A DNA stretch of 64,000 bases from Ariolimax columbianus. Taxonomy: Eukaryota; Mollusca; Gastropoda; Stylommatophora; Arionidae. Location of the stretch: positions 124,772,474 through 124,836,473 of the forward strand of contig JAVGWX010000003.1 in assembly GCA_036924085.1 (NCBI GenBank). Direction: 5' to 3'. The translations under genes and the position numbers were made by a program. Shown one piece after another: positions 34,371-45,405 of this stretch. How positions within the stretch are numbered: position 1 is the stretch's first letter; every line of letters starts with the position of its first letter. Under the pieces are notes generated by a model. The model searched no databases. It saw only the letters and a list, made by a program, of their open reading frames with translations, and had not been told where the DNA came from.

Positions 34371-35465
34371 CGCCAGTTATCTTGGCTCAGAACACAAACG
34401 TAGTAATTCAGCGCATAATTATATAACTATTTTTTGTACAACCGCTGGGCACAACGATTGCTTACTCGAGCCAGTAATTAGACTACCTCATTTATTTGCA
34501 TGCATTTTTGCCATTTGTCAATTTCTAGTAGTTTACCGTATATTCTATAATATAGTCGACGCAGTCATTTGTACTGGTCGGGGAATTCACGCGCCGGTGC
34601 ACCAGTTTCCGCATTTCTGACAGCATTTATTATTTATTATTAAGGAAATGGGGCCAAGTTGAAGGTCAATGCTAAGCTTTGTCACACTCTAAAATAATGT
34701 TACTAGCATTCCACACTGTTGAGTTCTGCATTATTTTAACATTGAATGAACGTCGAATGGGAGAGGGAAAAGGGGAGGGGGAGGGGAAGTAGATGGGAGG
34801 GGAGGAAGAGAGAGCGAGAAGGGGCGGGGAGAATTTAATAATACTGAACTGAACGTAAGCCAGCAGTTACACGGTATTGAGACCTAATCAAACAACCAAC
34901 ACATCTTTAATAAAGGTAGAATATATTTTGTAATATAGACAGAACGAAGGCATCATTATATATACATAAACGCATGTACACATTTACTTGTTTATTTATC
35001 CTTCTTTCTTAGTCGCGCTTCTTATACATCTGTGGGCGATGAGGTCCTTTTACATTTGCAGACACACGGATGATTCGCATGTGTGTCATTTGCACGATGG
35101 AGGGGCACACGTCAGAAATATGGCAGCATTGTAAAGCCAACCTTACTGAACCATGTTGTCACGTTGAAATCTATTTCACAAGGGTCATACTGCATTATTT
35201 ATGCATAATTAACAACAACAAAATGATTGACGAAATAGATCATTAAATCTACTAAAACTCTTAGGCTGCTGTTTTTGTTGCGAATCAAGCAGCGTCCGGG
35301 CTCTTGCCCTTCTGTTCAATATCATGTATAAGTATCTTCACAGGTTTGTTAGTTGTTGTTTAGTGCCATGCAGGGTTTTCCATTTATCTAGCCTCGGAAA
35401 AAGAAGCTTTTTCATAACATAGTTGAGTGTTGAGCACTCAAAGAGATGATAATCAATGGTTTCGT
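34371..35465. other. Non-coding DNA, nothing recognised
   Basis: It contains a purine-rich patch (GAGGGAAAAGGGGAGGGGGA near 34755-34830). No gene or recognised repeat. Confidence 0.4.
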
Positions 35466-35833
35466 ACAGGGGTGTATGGGAAACAGAGCATAATGGCTAC
35501 ACAAGAAATGATGCTTATTACCAGTTGAACAGAAGAGAGCAAGTGGGGGTCTTCATTCTCTGCACAAGCCACAACAGACTGATGTATCATCTATCTATTC
35601 AATAAATTGAAGAATGGTAATACTGACGAATGCACCTGTGGTACTAGAAAAATTACTCATGAAAATGTGCTGCAAAATTGTCCGACATTCCAGGATCAGA
35701 GAAAACTCAGATGTCCATCACCATTGTCAACACTAAGCAAGCTCTATGGCAGTGTCGACAGCCTAAGGATGGCCTATGATGTCTTTGAACAAATTCAAGT
35801 CGGCGTCAGACAGAGTACGAAGAAGACGAGGGA
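35466..35833 (+). mobile_element. 5'-truncated I-like retrotransposon fragment
   Basis: Starting at TATGGGAAACAGAGCATAAT it covers the post-RNase H region and zinc knuckle (TDECTCGT ... CPTFQDQRK) to a tail GAGTACGAAGAAGACGAG. It has a 4-bp insertion near 35590 and substitutions in the knuckle (H-E-N-V-L in place of E-H-L-L). It is the most decayed copy of the family here. No clear TSD. Confidence 0.85.
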
Positions 35834-35869
35834 GAAGTATGAGGGTGTACACAGCTGACACTCTGGGGA

Positions 35870-36385
35870 GTGTTGTTGAATGTTCATGCGCTTAGTGGGA
35901 TGTGTTGTTGGATGTTCGTGAGCTTAGTGGGATGTGTTGTTGGATGTTCGTGATCTTAGTGGGATGTATTGTTGAATGTTCGTGAGCTTAGTGGGATGTG
36001 TTGTTGGATGTTCGTGAGCTTAGTGGGATGTGTTGTTGAATGTTCGTGAGCTTAGTGGGATGTGTTGTTGGATGTTCGTGGTCTTAGTGGGATGTGTTGT
36101 TGAATGTTCGTGAGTTAGTGGGATGTGTTGTTGAATGTTCGTGGGCTTAGTGGGATGTGTTGTTGGATGTTCGTGAACTTAGTGGGATGTGTTGTTGGAT
36201 GTTCATGAGCTTAGTGGGATGTGTTGTTGGATGTTCGTGACCTTAGTGGGATGTGTTGTTGGATGTTCGTGAGCTTAGTGGGGTGTGTTGTTGAATGTTC
36301 GTGAGCTTAGTGGGATGTGTTGTTGAATGTTCGTGGACTTAGTGGGATGTGTTGTTGAGTGTTCGTGGGCATAGTGGGATGTGTT
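35870..36385. repeat. 32-bp minisatellite, ~16 units
   Basis: The unit GGGATGTGTTGTTGGATGTT plus CGTGAGCTTAGT varies mainly at GGATG/GAATG and GAGC/GGTC/GATC. It starts about 40 bp after the end of the I-like fragment. Confidence 0.97.
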
Positions 36386-36693
36386 AGGGTCTCAGGCAGA
36401 AAATTGTGTACTGTCGAAACGTATGGATATGATACCACGTCATGTCTTCTAAACTGCTCTTGGAAAGAGACTGTGGCATAGCAGTTTGGCCAGTGAAATG
36501 GGGATAAACAAATTCCATTAGTGATGAGCTTACTGATGAACCTAATTGCACAACAGCTAGGAGGATCGAGGTCCACCTTCTCAAGTAAGCCTCCGGATGC
36601 GAGTAAAACAACTTTACACCGCTATAAAACATATTATCAAGAATGAACTCAACTCAGGATACGTAGCTTCAATATTGCTTTATCGTTGCTTTT
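36386..36693. other. Non-coding DNA, nothing recognised
   Basis: Short unique stretch between two minisatellites. Open - strand frames (36307-36632) show no recognised domain. Confidence 0.4.
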
Positions 36694-37610
36694 ATGTTGT
36701 GTTGGCAGGAACGATAAACTCAGTGGTATGTTGTGTTGGCAGGACCCATAAACTCAGTGGTATGTTGTGTTGGCAAGACCCATAAACTCAGTGGTATGTT
36801 GTGTTGGCAGGACCCATAAACTCGGGAGTTTGTTTTGATTGCAGGACCCACAAACTCAGTGGTATGTTGTGTTGGCAGGACCCATAAACTCAGTGGTATG
36901 TTGTATTGGCAGGAACCATAAACTCAGTGATATGTTGTGTTGGCAGGACCCATAAACTCGGGGGTATGTTGTGATTGCAGGACCCACAAACTCAGTAGTA
37001 TGTTGTGTTGGCAGGACCCATAAACTCAGTGATATGTTGTGTTGGCAGGACCCATAAACTCAGTGGTAGGTTGTGTTGGCAGGACCCATAAACTCGGGGG
37101 TATGTTGTGATTGCAGGACCCACAAACTCAGTGGTATGTTGTGTTGGCAGGACCCATAAACTCAGTGGTATGTTGTGTTGGCAGGACCCATAAACTCGGG
37201 GGTATGTTGTGATTGCAGGACCCACAAACTCAGTGGTAGGTTGTGTTGGCAGGACCCATAAACTCAGTGATATGTTGTGTTGGCAGGACCCATAAACTCA
37301 GTGGTAGGTTGTGTTGGCAGGACCCATAAACTCGGGGGTATGTTGTGATTGCAGGACCCACAAACTCAGTGGTATGTTGTGTTGGCAGGACCCATAAACT
37401 CAGTGGTATGTTGTGTTGGCAGGACCCATAAACTCAGTGGTAGGTTGTGTTGGCAGGACCCATAAACTCAGTGGTATGTTGTGTTGGCAGGACCCATAAA
37501 CTCGGTGGTAGGTTGTGTTGGCAGGACATATAAACTCGGAGGTATGTTGTCATTGCAGGACCCACAAACTCAGTGGTATGTTGTGTTGGCAGGACCCATA
37601 AACTCAGTGG
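36694..37610. repeat. 34-bp minisatellite, ~27 units, with higher-order pattern
   Basis: The basic unit is GTGGTATGTTGTGTTGGCAG plus GACCCATAAACTCA. A second type (CTCGGGGGTATGTTGTGATT plus GCAGGACCCACAAA) recurs at intervals of several units, giving a higher-order pattern. The right edge is cut by retrotransposon copy A, whose TSD is made from the last unit plus three bases. Confidence 0.97.
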
Positions 37611-40600
37611 TCTTCTTCTTCTTCTGCGTACACAGTCAGACAGTAACCATTATTTTTTCGAAAAAAGCGGCGGTCGTCCTGAGGCTCTCGCTACTGCCAT
37701 AGAGCTTGTCTTGCAGTTCCACTGGTAATGGCCACATCTGCTCTCTCTGATCCTCGTATGTCGGGCAGTTCTGCAGCAGATGTTCAGTGGTCATTTTACC
37801 AGTACCGCACGGGCATTCGTCGGTACACCCTATCTTCAATTTGTTGAATAGGTGGTACCTCAGTCTGTTGTGGCCAGTGCGAAGTCTGAAGACAACGACC
37901 TGCTCTCTTCGGTTCAACTGGTAATAGGCATCGGTTTATGTGTAACCAGTATGTTCGGTTTCCCATTTGGTCATGTATCTGGCTTTGATAAGCCGTTTTG
38001 ACTCTTCGTACGTCATACTGGTATCTGTTTGTGGTAGTCTTGCACCTTCTTTTGCCAGTCTGTCTGCCTCCTCGTTGCCTTGGATGTTGCAGTGTGACGG
38101 GACCCACTGTACCACTACCCTTTTTGGTGCGGACTGCTGGCACAGTTTGCAGAGTGCTGCTCTTAGGTCATTAAGCTCAGTGTTTTTCTGGCTTTTTAGC
38201 GCTGTGACTACTTCGAGAGCATCTGTCAGCAGAACCATATGGCTCTCATTTTCACTGTTTGTCACCATTTCTTCCACTGCCGCCCTCAGTGCCTCTGCCT
38301 CCGCTCTGAAATTGCTTGTGTACTTACCAGTAGCGAATGACAGTGTTATTTGTCTGCCATTTGGTAGGTTCAGGAATGCTCCTGCCCCTCCGTTCTGTGT
38401 AGTGTTTGTTACAGAACCGTCGGTGTATGCATGGGTCCAGTCCATGCTTGGGTAGCTTTTCGTTATGAAGCTTAGGGTAGTGTCTCTCCTTTCTTTTTCA
38501 GTCTGGCAGTTTTTGTTTGCAATACCTGGTATATTTTCTACCACCTCTGGAAATATATCCTGCCACCAGGTAGGTTTTCGTACAGTAGGGATGGGTTTTG
38601 GTGTTGTTTGTGCGTTTGTGGGATCTTCGTGCATCTTTGCTTTGGCTATTTCTGCAAAGTTTCTCCGCTTTAGTTTCCCATTTCCCAAATTGTTTAGTCT
38701 CTGGTACATTGGATGGTCCGTCAGTCTTCGGAGTTTCTCTGACTGCAGCTGGGCTCTGCAGTCTCTTCTATCGGTCATGGATTGCAGTTTTGTAATCTTT
38801 TCGAGTTCTACAATTGGCGTTGACTTCATGCCACCTGTTAAAATTCTCATGGCTTGGTTTTGAAGTTTGTTAACTTTATCGAAGTTCGCCTTCGCTGCTG
38901 TTGTCCATGCCGCAATGCCATACTCGAGAACTGGTCTCACTCTTCCAGTGTACAGTTTCTTTAGTATGCCTTCGTCTGCTCCCCAGCTTGTGCCAGCAAG
39001 TTTCCTCATGATTGCCATTCTTTCTCTGGCTTTCATTCGGTTTCTCTCGATCTGACTTTTCCATGTCATGCGCCGATCAAATGTGACTCCCAGATAGGTT
39101 GGGTTGTCGTTTGGCTGCAGGATTTTGCCATTTAGACTTAATTTGGTACTTTGGGGTTTTAATGAGAGCGAGAATATTGTGCACGTGGTTTTCTCCTCGT
39201 TTATTTTGACCAGCCATGAGTTCGCCCACTCTTCCAGCGATGTTAGGGCCGTCTGCATCCGATTTCTTGCTATGGTGAGATTCTTTTCAGAGGTCCACAT
39301 AGCCAGATCGTCTGCAAACATTGAGATATGGACTCTTCTTGGTATATTCTCTGTAATATCGTTTATATATACCAGGAAGAGTGTGGGTGACAAAACTCCC
39401 CCTTGGGGTACTCCCTGTTCGAGTGTCACCTTTTTGCTCATCTGCCCTTGTACTTGGACTCTGGCCGTTCTTTGTTTGAGGTAGTGGTTGATCCACTTGT
39501 ACATCTTCCCACAGACATCACTTCTTCTTAGCTTGGCTCTAAGTCCATCCTTCCAGACTTTGTCAAATGCCTTTTCCAGATCCACCCAGACAGCTACTGT
39601 GTGTTTCTGTGCCTGGTAGGCATCTTCTATCTCCTGGGCTATGAGGATGACCTGGTCCTCAGTGGATCTGTGCTGTCTAAAGCCGGCTTGCTGTGGAATT
39701 AGTATTCGTTTTTCTTCCAGATGCCACATCAGTCTGGTGTTTATCATCCGTTCCATCAGCTTGCCGACACAGCTCAGTAGGCTTATGGGCCTGTATCCAT
39801 TTGGATCTGTTTTGTCCTTTCCTGTTTTTGGTACTGGTACCAGTATTGCATCTTTCCATGCCTGGGGTACAATACCCCTTTTCCAGCTTTGGTTCAGGAC
39901 TGATAGTAGTTTTTTCTTCGCTGTTTGGCCCAGCCCCATCAGCATTTCGTTTGTTATCCCGTCTTTTCCGGGAGATTTCCTTCTCTTTAGTGTTCTCATA
40001 GCCTCTTCCATTTCGCGCATTGTTAGTTTGGCCATCATGTGCTCTTCGGGAGCCGTATTTATGTTTTCGTGTCCCTTTAGCTCTTCGCTAATGTCTGTAT
40101 GCTTTTCTGCAGGGACCTCGATGTGGTTTGCTCTGGCATAGTGATCGACAAAGGCGTTTGCGGCTTTCTTACCTGTGATCAAGTTCTCGCCCTGCTTGAT
40201 AGTAATTTGTTTATTTGACGGGGTTTCGTCGTTCATGGCTCTGACTAGCTTCCATAGCTTGTTCCCTTCTTTGTCCAGGTTTAGACTTTCCGTTTTATTT
40301 TTCCAGCTTTCTCTTGCTGTTTGCTTGAGCGTGTGTTTGTACTTCGCCGCGGCGGCTTTGAGGGCGATGTTTGCCTCCATGGATTTTTCTCGTTCTGCTA
40401 TGTTCCTAGCATTTGTTACTGCATCTTCCACTTTCTGCAACTCATCATTCCAGTAGGGCTTATAGTTTTTCCTAGCTCCTCTTGGGATGGTTTCAGTGGC
40501 GGCTTGCATTATTGCCTTGCTTAGGCTCTCTACCATGGGCTTCATTTTGGTGTTTCGTGTGTTGATGGTTTCACACAGCCCATCTGTCAGGATTGCAAAT

Positions 40601-41066
40601 CTGTCCCAGTCGGCTCGTTTGTAATTCCAACGTGGGAGCGGTTTTGTTTCCTGTGGGCCTACTTCCATGTCAATGGTTAGCCTGATCGGCCTGTGGTTGA
40701 TTTAGTTGATTTAGCACCTGGCGGTCTATTTTATGGTGTATGTCCTGTGTGGAGAAGGCCAAATCTGGAGTCGAGGTGGTATGCCATGTTCTTGAATAGA
40801 AGCTAGGGCTATCCTCCGGCCTATTGATTAGGGAGAGATTTGCATCTATCTCCCAATCTTCCACTTCGTCACCTCTGCTGTCTGTGTCAGAGTATCCCCA
40901 TCTCTCCGAGTGGATGTTGAAATCTCCAACTACTATGCAGTTGGAGTCTCTGACCTCCATACTCGAGAGCGATAGGTCTCTGTTTGGGGGTCCGTACAGA
41001 TTGAAAATGCGGAGCTTCGTCTCTTGGGCCATTTTGTCAACTCCTACAATTTCTACTCAGTGGTCT
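37602..41066 (-). mobile_element. I-like non-LTR retrotransposon, copy A, with 12-bp TSD
   Basis: ACTCAGTGGTCT occurs at 37602-37613 and 41055-41066, so the insertion is 37614-41054 on the - strand. Its 3' end is at left (TTC repeats then TGCGTACACAGTCAGACAG), and its 5' end is truncated inside the APE endonuclease domain. It inserted at the boundary between the 34-bp minisatellite and a SINE head. Compared with copy C it lacks all sequence 5' of the IVGVD-region codons. Confidence 0.95.
37636..41032 (-). pseudogene. Copy A polyprotein pseudogene: partial APE, RT, RNase H, zinc knuckle
   Basis: Three pieces are out of register. 41032-40670 holds the C-terminal half of the APE endonuclease (FNLYGPPNRD, VVGDFNIHSERWG). 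40668-37936 encodes 910 residues with the linker, the reverse transcriptase (YRPISLL, QAGFRQHRSTEDQ, VDLEKAFDKVW, GVPQGGVLSP, FADDLAMW) and RNase H (YTDGS, AEAEAL, LLTDALE, NEEADRLAK). 37917-37636 holds the C-terminal zinc knuckle. Two lesions are visible. A 5-bp loss with local TGATTTAGT duplication near 40697-40710 removes the SDH catalytic motif of APE and shifts the frame. A TAA stop at about 37933-37935 replaces a Lys codon after HTGYT. The RT catalytic aspartates are intact. Confidence 0.93.
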
Positions 41067-41320
41067 AGAGATAAGGTTTCCGCCTCGTGTGCCGGAGGTC
41101 GCGGTTTGGTATCACGATGGAGACAGGGATGTTTGTCACGTGAATCTTCTGGTAAAAATGTCCCTGATCTTTGGGTAGTGAGATCAGACTCCCGTGTACA
41201 GTGTCACACGTTAAAAATTCCTTGGCAGTTGGAAGTCGAAAAGAGTAGGCTTAACAGCCGCTGTCCGGACAAAATTCAAGTTAAAAATCAACACAAGTTT
41301 TTTGAATCTTCTCCCAGGTA
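41055..41320 (+). mobile_element. tRNA-derived SINE, family 3
   Basis: The tRNA-like head has an A box in AGTGGTCTAGAGATAAGG and a diverged B box GGTCGCGGTTTGGTATCACG about 35 bp later. A body follows that contains GTCGAAAAGAGTAGGCTTAA and CAGCCGCTGTCCGGACAAAA. The 3' half of that body recurs at 43426-43560. Insertion of copy A split the array/SINE boundary exactly at the SINE head. Confidence 0.7.
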
Positions 41321-41520
41321 GTTTGTTAAGAGTAGCTATATATGGCGCCTAACTAGGTGCGGGTCGACTTAGCTCTAGTGTTTGAGTCTATTAAGATGGA
41401 CTTGCACATCAGTTAAACCACCTTCCAAGAAACTGGTTGTATATATACTGTAGAGGCTTCTAAACCAGTATAAAGATGTTAAGTTAATAACAACAGCAAC
41501 AACAATAACATCTTCCGACA
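41321..41520 (+). repeat. Partial copy of the 26.6-kb dispersed repeat
   Basis: It shares GTTAAGAGTAGCTATATATG, GGCGCCTAACTAGGTGCGGG, GAGTCTATTAAGATGGACTT and CTTCTAAACCAGTATAAAGA with the copies at 26595-27170 and 63440-63850. Confidence 0.7.
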
Positions 41521-43149
41521 AGTGCGAGCTAAGTTTAAATATTTTTTTTAAATGTTAGTTTTTGTTTGTTTTGTTTTGTTAATCAAGATCTCTCGGAACT
41601 CGTAGAGACCGTTCGCAGAATACTAGGATTCCACAGAACATCGATTTATAAACCGAGTTACAGAGTGACCCGGCCAATCTGACGGTAATCCGCAAGCTGC
41701 AGTCGAGTGATATCAATAATGCAGTTCAGACGAGGCACACATCATTTTCAAGATAATACATACACAATTTAGAGAAAAGCAAAACTACAATGCCAGAATA
41801 ACTGCGTCAAAAAGGAATGAGCAAGCCAGACGTGAACAAACTGAGAACAGGATTGGACGACTGTAACTTACTAAGCTCACCTATTGTAAAACGGGAGTAG
41901 AGAGAGTTGTTCGGGGGACTATCAACCACATAAATAATGAATTGCTATATAAACTATCACTGCATGAGTCGAGGTAAATGCTTTGAATTGATACAGACTT
42001 CCTGTTGTAAAGGTTCCAGCGAAAGAGAGATAAGAATGTGTTTAAAAGATGATAAAATACAGCTCCTAAATAGTTCAATTGGTAAATTCTCCTTTTAAAT
42101 TGACCTTGCCAGAAAGTAAATACTTCTACCGTCCGTATTGAAGAGTTGAGAGGGACATTCACGCATACTGCCAACATCAGTATTCCGTACAATCGATTAG
42201 ATGCGCTGGAAGACAAAGGGACACGGGGCAGGACGGAAGTGAGGTTGACTTAATGACGTCACAACCGGAGAAGACTCCCTATATCAAATCCTTTCAAGCG
42301 TTTTAGGTGACGTTAATTGGAGACTTCTTGTCTTTGAGAGTTTTGGTCACGTTCTGCTTCTCTTCCCAGCCAGCAACGTATGTCCGTGGACCTACTTTAT
42401 GGCAACCTAACGAACATAGTGACCTCGTGTAAGGCTAACCTAGTTAGATTTAGGTTAGAAAGTAGGTGGGTATGGGTATAGAAGATCAACAGACGGGCAG
42501 CGAGAGACAGATGAATGCATATATAAGATAAATACTGCAAGTCTGCCATTAACGTCATGGAGAAGAAAGATTACGTAAATATACAATAATATGACATATT
42601 CGAAACGAAGGCGCGTCACACCTGATTGATAATACTTCCCTGCGCAAGCGGTCAGCTTAGACGCCATGTTTGTTTGTTATCGTTGGATTGGCACAGCAAG
42701 CTTTGATCGAAACTGTGATGGAGTTACTTGAATCACATTGGGAAGAATGATTCAATGATGATCTCATGTTGATCAGGCAACAACAAAGAGCAGTAGAAAA
42801 AGATGATAATGAAAATGATAATACCTCCATGATCCTTATCAACAAAGGATGTGTCTGACGCTATGGAGCATTTTGTTATAACTTGCAATATTTACAGAAA
42901 AAAGATCTTCAACGTCAAAGAAATTCACGGACCAATAGGATAATAGCCAGGGGACATAACTGTTACCAGGAATTGTACACAGAAAACAGAGTGCACAGCA
43001 AACATTGGACATATTTTGATTAAAAAAAGGCCCAACATAAACAACAATACAAAATAGGTAAACATCCGGCAGCATTAGGAAGATCACCATCTGCCACACA
43101 ACCCCAACTGATGTGCTATCTGACTTTCTCAGTTGAGAAATTTGAAATG
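41521..43149. other. Spacer S1, nothing recognised
   Basis: About 1.6 kb of AT-rich DNA. Short frames (for example - strand 41881-42216 and 42839-43099) lack recognised domains or splice support. Confidence 0.4.
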
Positions 43150-43425
43150 GACAATGATTCTCCTCTACCTGTCAGTGATCACGAGAAGGACCCACATTCT
43201 CCTCTACCTGTCAGTCATCACAAGAACGAACCACATTCTCCTCTACCTTTCAGTGATCACGAGAACGAACCACATTCTCCTCTACCTGTCAGTCATCACA
43301 AGAAGGACCCACATTCTCCTCTACCTGTCAGTCATCACAAGAAGGACCCACATTCTCCTCTACCTGTCAGTCATCACAAGAAGGACCCACATTCTCCTCT
43401 ACCTGTCAGTCATCACTTCGTGGAC
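43150..43425. repeat. 39-bp minisatellite, ~7 units
   Basis: The unit CACATTCTCCTCTACCTGTC plus AGTCATCACAAGAAGGACC is followed directly by the SINE family 3 body. Duplicated at 50944-51219. Confidence 0.97.
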
Positions 43426-43560
43426 AGTGTCGAGCACGTTAATAATTCATTGACAGAAACGAAAAGAGTAGGTTAAACGGCCGCTGTCCGTACAAAATTA
43501 AAAAATGTCAGTCAAAAATCTACCTACATTACTTTCCCCCAGGTTTAGTAAGCCGCTAGA
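43426..43560 (+). mobile_element. SINE family 3, 3' half
   Basis: ACAGTGTCGAGCACGTTAAT, GAAACGAAAAGAGTAGGTTA and CGGCCGCTGTCCGTACAAAA align with the body of the SINE at 41055. The head is absent and its place is taken by the minisatellite. Confidence 0.65.
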
Positions 43561-43626
43561 AGTTTAAAAACAAAATACCTACTACGGATAGCCTTCGGCT
43601 ACCTAGCAACATACATCAACATGTTT

Positions 43627-44132
43627 GAATACCAGAATTCCAATGCAACAAGGAGGCAGACAGACTGGCAAAAGAAGGTGCAAGACTACCATAACCAGAT
43701 TCTAGTGTGACCTACGAGGAGTCCAAAAGGTTTATTATGGCCAGATACATGGCAAATGGGAAATAGAACATACTGGATACACAAAAAATTATGCCTACTA
43801 CCAATTGAACAGAAGAGAGCAGGTCGTGATCTTCAGACTCCGCACAGGCCACAACAGACGGATGTACCATCTATTCAATAAACTGAAGATAGGTGGCACT
43901 GACGAATGCAAATGTGGTACAGGGAAAACGACCGCTGAACATCTGCTGCAAAACTGCCCGACATACAAGGACCAGAGAAAGCACATGTGGCCATCATCTG
44001 TGGCAACACTAGACAAGCTCTATGACAGTGTTGACAGCCTCAGGATGACAGCTGCTCTCTTCGAACAAATACAAGTTGACGTCTGACTGCGTACGAAGAA
44101 GAAGAAGAAGAAAAAGAAGAATACCAGGATTC
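43627..44132 (+). mobile_element. 5'-truncated I-like retrotransposon fragment with 14-bp TSD
   Basis: GAATACCAGAATTC (43627-43640) and GAATACCAGGATTC (44119-44132, one mismatch) flank an insertion that starts inside the RNase H NEEADRLAK region. It carries frameshifts, then the post-RNase H domain and zinc knuckle, and ends GCGTACGAAGAAGAAGAAGA. Older KIQVDV-type subfamily. Confidence 0.88.
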
Positions 44133-44161
44133 TAAGTTAGTACATAGACATACATGGTTCA

Positions 44162-44397
44162 GATACCGTGTCTCCAAAAAGAGTAGTACAGGGAAAACGA
44201 CCGCTGAACATCTGCTGCAAAACTGCCCGACATAAGAGGACCAGAGAAAGCACATGTGGCCATCTCCAGTGGCAACACTAGACAAGCTCTATGGCAGTGT
44301 CGACAGCATCAGGATGATCGCTGTTTTTTTTCGGAAAAATACAGGTTGACGTTTGACAGCGCACGAAGAAGAAGCAGAAGAAGAAGATACCGTGTCT
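44162..44397 (+). mobile_element. Short I-like retrotransposon fragment with internal deletion, 12-bp TSD
   Basis: GATACCGTGTCT lies at 44162-44173 and 44386-44397. The 212-bp insertion starts with CCAAAAAGAGTAG (RNase H region), jumps directly to TACAGGGAAAACGACCGCTG (zinc knuckle) and ends with the GAAGAAGCAGAAGAAGAA tail. The internal ~0.45 kb is missing. It lies 30 bp from the end of the previous fragment. Confidence 0.88.
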
Positions 44398-45392
44398 AAA
44401 CAAAGACATGAACGGAACTTATATTACAATCATGACGTCTTCATCCGAGACAAAGAACAATTCAGATATAACAGGCTAACACATCGTTATAGCGACGGTG
44501 ACCACTGATTTAATACTTATCCAAACAAAAGGTGTTTGGATAGCCTATTAGTACATCTGACAATCACAATCGTTGTGATATCGTTTTTATTTGTGTTGTT
44601 ATCTATCCCCGATGAAGGCTTTTGGTCGTAACATTGCATTCGTTCATGTTTTTGTTGATGTTGTGGCGCAGTACGTAAGTTATATTTGTGCTTGTTATTA
44701 TTATTGAGGATGAACACGAAGTTCACTGGAAGTAAAATACACTGCTTTGATAAACTGTTCAAACATTCGTCGAAGAAAAGAAATAGAATATGAAGCAGTC
44801 TTGCTTATCATCAAATATAGCTTTCAACACAGACGGAAACAGAAAACACAAGACTAATGAATCTTTGAAATCCAAAAGCCGATTTAAAAAAATACTTGTC
44901 CGACATTCTAGTTATTATTAGCACCAAATAAGTATTTAAAGATGGCGGTCGGGTCGAAAGTTCACGGTGATCTCATGTTTAAAAACTTCTTGATCTTAAA
45001 AATCTCTCATGTGTGACATCCACCACTACCAGCTATTCAATAAGTTATGGTCAGGTGAAAACACATGACGTACTTCAAATAAACACTTCATTAAACATGC
45101 GGGTGTTTCTGTTTGATTGTGTGTGCAGAAGATAATACTAAGATTAGACTGTTTGTCACCAATTTAACTGTACATTTTACTATAATTGATTTTGTTTACA
45201 ACATATTACGGTACGTGAACAAGCATTAAAAAGTGTTCCACGGCGTATTCAATTACAGTAATATCCACTTATTTCTCTGCTTCTGTTTTCGTAGAAGGCA
45301 TAATAGTTGGAGAATGCGCGCCTATCTCTATGAGTTATGCATATTACTATTCATATTTCTTTCATTTCCTGCTTAATATAAAATTGTAAAAT
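44398..45392. other. Spacer S1, nothing recognised
   Basis: AT-rich DNA without supported features, ending next to the TSD TAACCATTGTTTT (45393-45405). Confidence 0.4.
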
Positions 45393-45405
45393 TAACCATT
45401 GTTTT

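Larger units (their letters stand above)
41055..45405. repeat. Segmental duplication, spacer copy S1
   Basis: This 4,351-bp block recurs at 48849-53199 with no difference in any stretch I compared. The offset is 7,794 bp, and every open frame in it is duplicated exactly. It begins with A's right TSD and ends with the sequence TAACCATTGTTTT that is C's left TSD. It contains SINE family 3 pieces, part of a dispersed repeat, a 39-bp minisatellite and two nested I-like fragments. Confidence 0.95.

Noticed and set aside
36307..36632. - strand frame with FYSHPEAYL, resembling part of cytochrome oxidase subunit I
   Set aside because: Only a few residues match and neighbouring COX1 motifs are absent; chance similarity.
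38465..40456. Many 60-160-codon + strand frames opposite the retrotransposon copies (also in B and C)
   Set aside because: They are antisense shadows of the conserved - strand ORF and repeat identically in all three copies.
42839..43099. 86-codon - strand frame (copy at 50633-50893) as a gene in the spacer
   Set aside because: Duplicated only because the whole spacer is duplicated; no domain, splice or composition support.
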